From the NCBI GenBank assembly GCA_052034175.1, contig JBPOIX010000063.1, positions 1 through 19,220 on the forward strand: a DNA stretch of 19,220 nucleotides. The letters are read 5' to 3'. Positions 7,225-13,782 of the stretch are shown here, piece after piece. Origin of the DNA: UBA668 sp052034175. Lineage in GTDB: Bacteria > Actinomycetota > Acidimicrobiia > Acidimicrobiales > Ilumatobacteraceae. Positions within the stretch are counted from its first letter, which is position 1, and the number at the start of each line of letters is the position of its first letter. A program made the translations under genes and the position numbers. The notes under the pieces are model-generated. The model was not told the DNA's origin. It was given only the letters and a program-made list of their open reading frames with translations, and did not search any database.

Positions 7225-8604
7225 ATGGCGCCGATGGACCCCCTCCTGAACCGACCGTCCGGCAACCAGCCGGAACCGCCGCGCCGTCCCTCGCCCGCGC
7301 CCCGCCGGCCGGCACCGGAGGCCCGCCCCGTCCAACCTCGCCGCCAGCCCGTGGCACGCCCGCGCCCTCAGGCCGCTGATGGTGCAGGGCGTCAGGGGCC
7401 GCCGCGTCGGCCGCCCACGGGTGGCGGTGGCGGGGGCTTCGGCGGCACCCCACCGGGCCCGCGCCGGCCGCCCGGCGCCGGCCGCACACCGGGGCAGAAC
7501 CGCCTGCCGGCGCTGGCCGCCATCGGCGTGCTCGCCGTGGTCGGGCTTGCTGCGTTCAGCGGCGGCGAGGACGCCCCGAGCAGCGCCACCCCACCCGCCG
7601 GCGACCGTGGCGGCATCAGCGAGTCGATGACGGTTCCCTCGACCACCGCCCCGATCGTGGTGGACACCGTGCCGGCCATCGAGAAGAGCCAGCTCGCCGC
7701 GGCCGTCACCATTGGTTCGGGCGGCGAGGACGTGCGCAAGGTGCAGCAACGACTGAAGGACCTCGGCTTCGAGCCCGGCCCGATCGACGGGGCGTACGGC
7801 GAAACCACCCAGCAGGCGGTGTGGGCCTACAAGAAGCTGATCCTGCGGATGACCCCACAGGAGTTGGAGGACAGCGACAACGCCTCTCAGATCAGCCCGG
7901 ACATGTGGCTGGCGATGCAGGACGACATCAGCATTCCCCCTCGCCGGCCCCAGGGTGGCGGCCAGCACATGGAGATCTACCTCCCCGAGCAGGTGGCCAT
8001 CGTCTTCCACGCCGATGTGCCGGTCCTGATCACCCACATCTCCTCAGGCGATCTGGACGAGAACGGCCAACCGGTCGAGTTCTGCGAGATCGGCAAGTTC
8101 GACACGGACGACAAGGGCAACGTGGTCGACCCGCCCGTGGAGAAGGCCATCTGCGCCAAGGCCAAGACGCCCGGCGGCATCTTCCAGTTCTACCGCGAGT
8201 TCGAAGGCAACCGGGTCAGCGCCCTGGGCGGGATGAAGAACCCGGCCTACTTCAACTACGGCATCGCCGTGCACGGCGCGTTCGAGGTGCCGCTGCACCC
8301 GGCGTCGCACGGCTGTGTGCGCGTCAACCACTACATCTCGGACTTCTTCCTCGACCTCGTAGGCCGGGGCGACCTGGTGTTCGTGTGGGGCCACGACGGC
8401 AAGGAGCCCGAGCACTACACCAAGAGCGAGCGCCTGCCCTCGTTCAACTACGCCGACCCGAACGCCACGACCACCACGAGCTCCACGACGACGACGGTGG
8501 CGCCGACGACAACCAAGCCGGCCACCACCACCACCAAGCCGCCCGCCACGACCACGACGGTGGCCCCCACGACCACCACATCGACGACGGTGCCCACGAC
8601 CTGA
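7225..8604 (+). CDS. Membrane-anchored L,D-transpeptidase with peptidoglycan-binding domain
   Basis: The 459-residue protein has, in order: a Pro/Arg/Gly-rich, very basic N-terminal tail of about 90 residues that should be cytoplasmic; one membrane segment (about 94-112); a spacer; a PG_binding_1 domain (about 164-225, SGGEDVRKVQQRLKDLGF then DGAYGETTQQAVWAYKKL); an L,D-transpeptidase (YkuD) domain from about 249; and a Thr/Pro-rich C-terminal tail from about 413. The catalytic signature HGAFEVPLHPASHGCVRV contains the nucleophile Cys364. Such enzymes act outside the membrane and form 3-3 cross-links in peptidoglycan or attach proteins to it. The long arginine- and proline-rich cytoplasmic tail is more than an anchor needs and could bind partners. 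The gene is preceded by terminators and a possible own promoter, and converges on the CcdA-like gene 42 bp away. Confidence 0.9.
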   Translation: MAPMDPLLNRPSGNQPEPPRRPSPAPRRPAPEARPVQPRRQPVARPRPQAADGAGRQGPPRRPPTGGGGGGFGGTPPGPRRPPGAGRTPGQNRLPALAAIGVLAVVGLAAFSGGEDAPSSATPPAGDRGGISESMTVPSTTAPIVVDTVPAIEKSQLAAAVTIGSGGEDVRKVQQRLKDLGFEPGPIDGAYGETTQQAVWAYKKLILRMTPQELEDSDNASQISPDMWLAMQDDISIPPRRPQGGGQHMEIYLPEQVAIVFHADVPVLITHISSGDLDENGQPVEFCEIGKFDTDDKGNVVDPPVEKAICAKAKTPGGIFQFYREFEGNRVSALGGMKNPAYFNYGIAVHGAFEVPLHPASHGCVRVNHYISDFFLDLVGRGDLVFVWGHDGKEPEHYTKSERLPSFNYADPNATTTTSSTTTTVAPTTTKPATTTTKPPATTTTVAPTTTTSTTVPTT

Positions 8605-8646
8605 CGCACGCGGCGTTCGGTGGGGCCGCCGCCAACGACCCGGCGC

Positions 8647-9318
8647 TCACCGCCAGTTCGGGAGCACGTCGGCCCACAGGCCGACTGCGGCGATGGCCAC
8701 CAGGAGGAGCCCGGAGATCACCCCGATTGCGGTGTGGTGCCGGGTGAGGAAACGGGTGGCGTGGCGCTGCACCGGTGTGGCCAGCAGCGGGAGGGCCACC
8801 AACGGCCAACCGAAGCCGACGCCGAAGGCCACGAAGTAGGCCAGGCTGTCCACCAGCCGGCCGGTGCCTGCCACGCTGCCGATGGTGAACGCGGACAGCA
8901 CCAGCGGCCCGGTGCACGGCAGCGTCATCGGCCCCAGCGCCATGCCGTACACGTACGACGTGGCGGCCGGGCTGCGCAGGACCGGCGCTTGGGTGGTGGC
9001 CAGCCGGGCGAACGGGTTGCGCCCCGCCAGCATGGCCACCCCGAGCGCCAGCACGGTGAGGTAGATGGCTGGAAGGGCGTAGTCGAGTATCTCGGCGAAC
9101 GCCGTGCTCAGCAGGTGCAGCACCAGGCCGAGCGCCACCATCACCGTCAGCACGCCGGCCAGCACCAGCAGGCCGAGGAAGGGCAGCACCCGCCGGGCCC
9201 GGCCGTTCGCCGACTGGTTGGCGAACATCACGAACATGCCGGGGTAGAGGGGCAGCATGCACACATTGCCGAGGATGGCCCCGTTCCCGAGGGCGAACGC
9301 CTTGAGATACTCGTCCAC
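8647..9318 (-). CDS. CcdA-type transmembrane thiol electron transporter
   Basis: The 223-residue protein is almost entirely hydrophobic, with about six membrane segments. Two Cys sit where CcdA/DsbD proteins carry their redox pair: Cys20 in GNVCMLPLYPGM (first segment) and Cys135 in MTLPCTGPLVLSAF (fourth segment), the latter close to the PCTxP motif of the family. These proteins take electrons from cytoplasmic thioredoxin and pass them to thioredoxin-fold proteins outside the membrane. It starts at a GTG eight bases after the stop of the upstream thioredoxin-like lipoprotein, so the two should be cotranscribed and the lipoprotein is its probable partner. No cytochrome c assembly genes are near, so a general thiol-reduction role, or supply to the neighbouring oxidoreductase system, is more likely than cytochrome c maturation. 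Confidence 0.88.
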   Translation of the reverse strand: MDEYLKAFALGNGAILGNVCMLPLYPGMFVMFANQSANGRARRVLPFLGLLVLAGVLTVMVALGLVLHLLSTAFAEILDYALPAIYLTVLALGVAMLAGRNPFARLATTQAPVLRSPAATSYVYGMALGPMTLPCTGPLVLSAFTIGSVAGTGRLVDSLAYFVAFGVGFGWPLVALPLLATPVQRHATRFLTRHHTAIGVISGLLLVAIAAVGLWADVLPNWR

Positions 9319-9326
9319 GGATCAGC

Positions 9327-10028
9327 TCACATCGCTGCGGCGTGCAGCGCGTCGACGATGGCCTGCAGGTCGCTGAAGCCGGTCATCAGGTCACCAACGG
9401 CGCTGTGGGTGTCGATCACGTAGTGCGGCGTGCTCGGCGGGTTGATCGAGTCGTTGCCGAAGTAGTCGGACACGGCGGCCAGGAACTCGGGGGTCATGAC
9501 GGCGAAGCGCACATGGTCGAAGCCGTTGTCCGCCGCGTACTCCGCCACGTCCGCGGCGGAGAGGTCCGTCTCCACGCTCAGGGCCAGCACCACGGCGTCG
9601 TCGCCCAGTTCGGCCGCCGCGGCGTTGGTGTCGGCCAACTGTTCGCGGCAGTTCGGGCACCAGGTGGCGAAGTGCTCCACAAACACGGGCCGGCCCATGA
9701 ACTCCGCCAGGGTGAACTCGTTGCCGTCGACATCGGTGAGCGTCAGCTCTTGGAACGGAGCGAGCATCATCTCGTCGACCATCGAGACCTCGGTCATCAT
9801 CGAGTCGTCGGTCATGTCGTCGACCATCGAGTCCTCGGTCATCATCGAGTCCTCGGTCATCATCGTGTCGTCGGTCATGTCGTCGACCATCGAGTCCTCG
9901 GTCATCATCGAGTCCTCGGTCATCGTGTCCACCGACGTGGGGGTGGACGCCGGTGCGGTGTCGTCGCCGCAGGCCGCTGCCAGAAGGGACAGGCCGAGGG
10001 TGGCGGCAAGCAGGGGAGTGGTGCGCAT
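9327..10028 (-). CDS. Thioredoxin-fold lipoprotein (TlpA/DsbE type) with Met-rich acidic linker
   Basis: The start at 10028 is chosen because AGGAG lies a few bases upstream and a lipoprotein signal follows directly (MRTTPLLAATLGLSLLAAAC, lipid Cys20). The frame extends further upstream, but those residues have no signal character. Of 233 residues, 36-88 are a repetitive linker rich in Met, Asp, Glu, Ser and Thr, with 16 Met in 53 positions. The thioredoxin-like domain follows from about 91, with the active site WCPNC (Cys124, Cys127) and a cis-Pro loop in PPSTPHYVID. It should be lipid-anchored outside the membrane and hold substrates reduced, being recharged by the CcdA-like protein encoded next. 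It is transcribed divergently from the two-component system, with which it shares an intergenic region carrying a tandem repeat. Leader about 80-120 bases. Confidence 0.88.
   Translation of the reverse strand: MRTTPLLAATLGLSLLAAACGDDTAPASTPTSVDTMTEDSMMTEDSMVDDMTDDTMMTEDSMMTEDSMVDDMTDDSMMTEVSMVDEMMLAPFQELTLTDVDGNEFTLAEFMGRPVFVEHFATWCPNCREQLADTNAAAAELGDDAVVLALSVETDLSAADVAEYAADNGFDHVRFAVMTPEFLAAVSDYFGNDSINPPSTPHYVIDTHSAVGDLMTGFSDLQAIVDALHAAAM
9765..9920 (-). repeat. 63-bp tandem repeats encoding the Met/Asp/Glu-rich linker
   Basis: Residues 37-57 and 58-78 of the lipoprotein are nearly identical 21-residue units (TEDSMM, TEDSMV, DDMTDD, then TMM or SMM), differing by one Thr/Ser. A partial third unit (TEVSMVDEMM) follows. 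Each unit itself contains a doubled TEDSM. Units this similar at DNA level point to recent slippage or recombination, so the copy number may differ between strains. Confidence 0.85.
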
Positions 10029-10108
10029 GGGTGCTCCTGGGGGATGGCCGACCCGTGTGCCGGCTCCCTGATGCTCGGCGCCCGTTCTCTCAGCGCACCG
10101 ACAGCCTG

Positions 10109-10125
10109 CGAAACAGCTACGAAAC
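10109..10125. promoter_or_regulatory. Tandem CGAAAC-N5-CGAAAC site, probable response-regulator operator
   Basis: Two exact CGAAAC copies (10109-10114 and 10120-10125) are 11 bp apart from start to start, about one helical turn. OmpR/PhoB-family regulators bind such head-to-tail hexamers with 4-5 bp spacers. The site lies between the divergent thioredoxin-lipoprotein gene and the response-regulator operon, and its centre is about 47 bp upstream of the proposed -10 box of the latter, a usual place for activation. On the other strand it reads GTTTCG-N5-GTTTCG. Confidence 0.5.
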
Positions 10126-10163
10126 TCTGGCCGCACGGGGTATCACCGCGGCCGTGCGTTCCA

Positions 10164-10169
10164 TATGGT
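10164..10169 (+). promoter_or_regulatory. Possible -10 box (TATGGT) for a leaderless two-component operon
   Basis: TATGGT fits TANNNT and ends six bases before the ATG at 10176, so transcription would start at or near the start codon. There is no Shine-Dalgarno sequence before that ATG. Confidence 0.4.
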
Positions 10170-10175
10170 TGGCGC

Positions 10176-10871
10176 ATGCCCGCTTCCCGAGTGCTCGTGG
10201 TCGACGATGAGCCGACCGTGCGCGAGGTGGTGGCGGAGTACCTCCGTCGAGACGGGTACGAGGTGTGCGAGCTGGATCGCGGCGACACGGTGCAACAGAC
10301 CGTGGAGCGTTTCCAGCCCGACCTGGTGGTGCTGGACATCATGCTGCCCGGCGCCAACGGCCTGGACCTCCTGCGCGCCGGGCGCACCGGCGGCGTGCCG
10401 GTGATCCTGCTGACGGCTCGCAGCGAGGAGACCGACCGTGTTCTTGGCCTCGAGTTCGGCGCCGACGACTATGTCACCAAGCCGTTCTCCCCGCGGGAGC
10501 TGGTGGCGCGTGTGCGCACCGTGCTGCGCCGGGCGCAGGGCGGCAGCAACGCGGCCGGCGGCGCCCCCGAGGTCGTGACGTTCGACGGGTTGCACCTCGA
10601 CCTGCGGGCTCGCGAGGTCCGCGTGGCCGGCAAGGTGGTGCCGTTGACGGTGAAGGAGTTCGACCTGCTGGCGTTCCTTGCGGCGGCGCCGCGCCAGGTG
10701 TTCTCCCGCGCCCAACTGCTGCACCATGTCTGGGACTCCTCGCCCGACTATCAGGACCCCGCCACCGTCACCGTGCACGTGCGCCGGCTGCGGCAGAAGA
10801 TCGAGGCCAACCCCGACTCACCGCGCTGGATCACCACGGTGTTCGGTGTGGGCTACCGGTTCGAGCCATGA
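10176..10871 (+). CDS. OmpR/PhoB-family response regulator
   Basis: The 231-residue protein has a receiver domain (about 4-118) with the acidic pair Asp10/Asp11, phospho-acceptor Asp54 in LVVLDIMLPG, the conserved Thr of LLTAR and Lys of YVTKPFS. A winged-helix DNA-binding domain follows (about 130-231), with LTVKEFDLLAFLA, the recognition region VTVHVRRLRQKIE and the final VFGVGYRFEP. The open frame extends about 830 bases further upstream, but that part is the reverse of the thioredoxin-lipoprotein gene; MPASRVLVVDDE is the natural start. Its stop overlaps the start of the kinase gene (ATGA), so the two are translationally coupled. It probably controls its own operon and perhaps the divergent thiol-redox pair through the CGAAAC tandem site. 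Confidence 0.95.
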   Translation: MPASRVLVVDDEPTVREVVAEYLRRDGYEVCELDRGDTVQQTVERFQPDLVVLDIMLPGANGLDLLRAGRTGGVPVILLTARSEETDRVLGLEFGADDYVTKPFSPRELVARVRTVLRRAQGGSNAAGGAPEVVTFDGLHLDLRAREVRVAGKVVPLTVKEFDLLAFLAAAPRQVFSRAQLLHHVWDSSPDYQDPATVTVHVRRLRQKIEANPDSPRWITTVFGVGYRFEP

Positions 10872-12070
10872 ACGCTCGCTTCCTGTGGTGGCTTGCCGCG
10901 CTCGTGGCGGGTGCGGCGCTGCTGGCCGAAGTGCTCCTGCGGCCGCCGAGCACCGACGAACGCCTGCACCTGCTGGTGATCCTTGCCGCGCCGGCGGTGG
11001 TGACGGCCGCGCTGGTACCGGTGCTGCGGCGTTGGGTCTCCAGGCGGGCCAGCGTGGCCGGCGCCGCGCTGCTGGTCGGCCTGTGTTCACTGGCGCTCGG
11101 TGCGGCCACCACCTCCGCAGCATCGAACGCGATGTTCCTCTCCAACCACGACTTCCGTCTGTTCCTCGTGGTGCTCCTGCTGTCGTGCGGGATCGCGCTG
11201 GCGGTGGGAGTGCAGCTGTCCGCACCGCTGGCGCGGGACATCGCCCGGCTGGGGCAGGTGGCGGAAGCGGTGGCCGCCGGGGACCTCGACGTGCGCACGG
11301 AGATCCACCGCAAGGACGAGGTGGGGCGTGCTGCAGCTGCCGTGGACGAGATGGTGCAGTCGTTGCGCGCCGCGGCGGAGGAACGCCAGCGGCTGGCGCA
11401 GGCCCGGCAGTTGCTGTTCACCAGCGTCGGCCACGACCTGCGCACCCCGCTGGCGGCCATGCGCGCCGCGCTGGAAAGCGTGCAGGACGGGGTGGCGCGG
11501 GACCCCGATCGCTACCTGCAGATCGTCGGTTCGGAGCTGCACAACGTGGAAGCGCTGCTGGACCAGATGACCGCGTTCGCGCGCATCGAGAGCGGCGCGC
11601 CCCTTGGGCAGCGGGAGCTCGTGTCGATGGCCGAGGTGGCCCATGAGGCCGTGGAGGCGTTGGGGCCGCTGGCCGAGCGGCGCGATGTGCAGCTGGCGGT
11701 GGAGGCGGCCGATGCCGGCACCGTGCGCGCCACTCCGCTCGACCTGGCCCGCTGCCTGCGCAACCTGGTGGAGAACGCCATCGCCCACTCGCCTGCGGGT
11801 GGCACGGTCACCGTCACCGTCGTGGCCAGTGGCGGCGGTGTGGAGGCGCGCGTGCGCGACGACGGCCCTGGTTTCCCTGCGGACTTCCGCGAGCACGCCT
11901 TCGAACCGTTCACCCGCGCCGACCCGGCGCGCACCACCCGCACCGGGCACGCCGGCCTCGGCCTGGCCATCACCCGTGCGCTCACCCTGCAACACGACGG
12001 CCGCGTCTGGCTGGGCCCCGGGCCCGGCGGCGACGTCCGCCTCTGGTTTCCCACAGGAGCATCGACATGA
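10868..12070 (+). CDS. Membrane sensor histidine kinase, intramembrane-sensing type
   Basis: The 400-residue protein has four predicted membrane segments (about 5-25, 33-53, 61-85, 97-118) joined by short loops and no large external domain, so the signal is probably sensed in or at the membrane. A HAMP linker follows (about 119-172), then the phospho-acceptor helix with His189 in FTSVGHDLRTPLA, and an ATPase domain with N box NLVENAIAHS (from about 299), G1 DDGPGFP, F box FEPF and G2 GHAGLGLAI. All motifs needed for activity are present. It overlaps the regulator gene upstream and the molybdopterin-enzyme gene downstream by ATGA, an arrangement that fixes their stoichiometry and suggests that the kinase monitors the process served by that enzyme. 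Confidence 0.95.
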   Translation: MNARFLWWLAALVAGAALLAEVLLRPPSTDERLHLLVILAAPAVVTAALVPVLRRWVSRRASVAGAALLVGLCSLALGAATTSAASNAMFLSNHDFRLFLVVLLLSCGIALAVGVQLSAPLARDIARLGQVAEAVAAGDLDVRTEIHRKDEVGRAAAAVDEMVQSLRAAAEERQRLAQARQLLFTSVGHDLRTPLAAMRAALESVQDGVARDPDRYLQIVGSELHNVEALLDQMTAFARIESGAPLGQRELVSMAEVAHEAVEALGPLAERRDVQLAVEAADAGTVRATPLDLARCLRNLVENAIAHSPAGGTVTVTVVASGGGVEARVRDDGPGFPADFREHAFEPFTRADPARTTRTGHAGLGLAITRALTLQHDGRVWLGPGPGGDVRLWFPTGAST

Positions 12071-13707
12071 CCGACCTCACTCACCCGTTCGACTCCGAGC
12101 CCGAGCCCGAGCCCGAGCCCATGGCCGAGGCCCACGCGGGCGCCGCCGCCGCCCAGCCGGCTTCGCCGCGGCTGCCGCTGGCCCCACCCCTGTCTCGCGC
12201 CCACGGTGCGTGGGCCGGGCTCGTGGCCGGCGCGCTGGCCGTCACCACCGGCATGCTGCTGGCGGCGATCACCGACGTCGTGTCCCCCATCGACGCGGTG
12301 GGCAGCGAGGTCATCGACCGCTCACCGCGGGCCGTGAAGGAGTGGGCCATCCGCACCTTCGGGCAGGACGACAAGCTGGTGCTGCGCATCGGCATCGTGG
12401 TCGTCCTTGCCATCGCTGCGCTGGCGTTCGGCGCGCTGGCGGTGCGCCGGCCGCTGGTGGGCGTGCTCGGCATCGACGCCTTCGGCGTCGTGGGCGCGCT
12501 GGCCGCGGCCAATCGCCCAGGTGAGGGGTTCGCCGCTGCCGTGCCCAGCCTGCTCGGCGCGGTGGTGGGCGGTGGTGTGCTGTACCTGTTGGTGCGCCGC
12601 CGGCCGATCCAGGTGCCCGGCGAGTCCCAGGCGCCGCTCGGGTGGGATCGCCGCCGCTTCCTCGCGGCCAGTGGCGGTGCCGCCGTGGCGGCTGGTGCGG
12701 CCGGGACCATTGCCCGTGTGATCACCAGCCGGCGGGAGTCGAAGTTCGTGGCTCAGGCAGCCCAGCCGGTGGACGAGTTCGGTGAGACCGGTGTCTCGCT
12801 GGAGATCCCAGCCGGTGCGGAGGTCGACCCCAACACCCCGTTCGTCACACCGAACGCGGACTTCTACCGCATCGACACCGCCCTCTCGCTTCCCCGTGCC
12901 GACGCGTCGACATGGTCGTTCACGATCGACGGGATGGTCGACCGGCCGCTCACCCTCACCTACGCCGACCTCTTGGCCCGCGAACAGCAGGAGCGGTTGA
13001 TCACGATCTGCTGTGTCTCCAACGAGGTTGGCGGGCGCTACATCGGCAACGCCGTGTGGCGCGGGGTGATGTTGCGCGACCTGCTGGAGGAAGCCGGTGT
13101 GCAGGCGGGCGCGGAGCAGGTGTTCAGCACCAGCCTCGACGGCTGGACGTGCGGCTTCCCCGTGGCGGCAGCGTTCGACGGCCGCGACGCGATGGTGGCG
13201 GTGGCGATGAACGGGGAGCCGCTGCCCCTGCCCCACGGCTACCCGGCGCGGCTGATCGTGCCCGGCCTGTACGGCTACGTCAGCGCGACGAAGTGGCTGG
13301 CGCGCATCGAGCTGACCAGCTGGGCGCGCGAGGGCTACTGGGTGCCGCGCGGGTGGGCGCGTGAGGCGCCGATCAAGACCCAATCGCGCATCGGCTACCC
13401 GCGCCACGGGGTCTCCCTCACCGCCGGGCCGACGAAGATCGCCGGCGTGGCCTGGGCGCAGAGGCGCGGCATCGAGCAGGTTGAGGTGCAGGTGGGCGAC
13501 GGCCCGTGGCAGGTCGCCACGCTGGCCACCGACGTCAGCGACGACTCCTGGCGGCAGTGGGTGGTGGACTGGGACGCCCCCGCGGGCGACCACGTGATCC
13601 GCGTTCGCGCCACCGACAAGAACGGCGACACCCAACCGGAGGAGCGCACGGCCGTCGCGCCGGACGGTGCCACGGGCTGGCACTCGATCGCGGTGACGGT
13701 GCGCTGA
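12067..13707 (+). CDS. Membrane-anchored molybdopterin-dependent oxidoreductase (sulfite oxidase family)
   Basis: The 546-residue protein starts with a short disordered tail (EPEPEPEP), four membrane segments (about 47-68, 107-127, 130-150, 155-178), then WDRRRFLAASGG (from 193), a twin-arginine-like motif leading into a fifth hydrophobic segment. The Mo-pterin domain follows (about 240-430): ICCVSNEVGGRYIGN contains the probable Mo ligand Cys316, and LPLPHGYPARLIVPGLYGY is a typical family stretch. The final 100 residues resemble the Mo-co dimerisation domain of sulfite oxidases. The topology puts the catalytic domain outside the membrane. The substrate is not readable: the family includes sulfite oxidases and MsrP, the methionine-sulfoxide reductase. 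It is translationally coupled to the kinase gene. No obvious haem-binding partner is encoded beside it. Confidence 0.92.
   Translation: MTDLTHPFDSEPEPEPEPMAEAHAGAAAAQPASPRLPLAPPLSRAHGAWAGLVAGALAVTTGMLLAAITDVVSPIDAVGSEVIDRSPRAVKEWAIRTFGQDDKLVLRIGIVVVLAIAALAFGALAVRRPLVGVLGIDAFGVVGALAAANRPGEGFAAAVPSLLGAVVGGGVLYLLVRRRPIQVPGESQAPLGWDRRRFLAASGGAAVAAGAAGTIARVITSRRESKFVAQAAQPVDEFGETGVSLEIPAGAEVDPNTPFVTPNADFYRIDTALSLPRADASTWSFTIDGMVDRPLTLTYADLLAREQQERLITICCVSNEVGGRYIGNAVWRGVMLRDLLEEAGVQAGAEQVFSTSLDGWTCGFPVAAAFDGRDAMVAVAMNGEPLPLPHGYPARLIVPGLYGYVSATKWLARIELTSWAREGYWVPRGWAREAPIKTQSRIGYPRHGVSLTAGPTKIAGVAWAQRRGIEQVEVQVGDGPWQVATLATDVSDDSWRQWVVDWDAPAGDHVIRVRATDKNGDTQPEERTAVAPDGATGWHSIAVTVR
12097..12120 (+). 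repeat. GAGCCC hexanucleotide, four copies (Glu-Pro repeat)
   Basis: Four exact GAGCCC units encode EPEPEPEP in the cytoplasmic N-terminal tail of the molybdopterin enzyme. The unit keeps the frame, so copy-number change would only vary the tail length. Confidence 0.9.
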
Positions 13708-13782
13708 TTCGCTGCGTCGTTGGCAGGATGCCCTGCGTCGGTGGTACGTCGGTGACGTGTCGGACCGTGGCATCCTATAGGA

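Noticed and set aside
7821..8747. Plus-strand open frames in and after the transpeptidase gene
   Set aside because: They are out-of-frame readings of the YkuD domain and Thr-rich tail, rich in Arg/His/Gly and without motifs.
9765..9920. Short tandem repeats considered as a CRISPR-like array
   Set aside because: The units are contiguous with no unique spacers, keep the reading frame and encode a protein linker.
9342..10175. Long N-terminal extension of the response regulator
   Set aside because: It is the antisense of the thioredoxin-like lipoprotein gene (repeats of VDHRVLGHHRV). The receiver domain begins normally at 10176.
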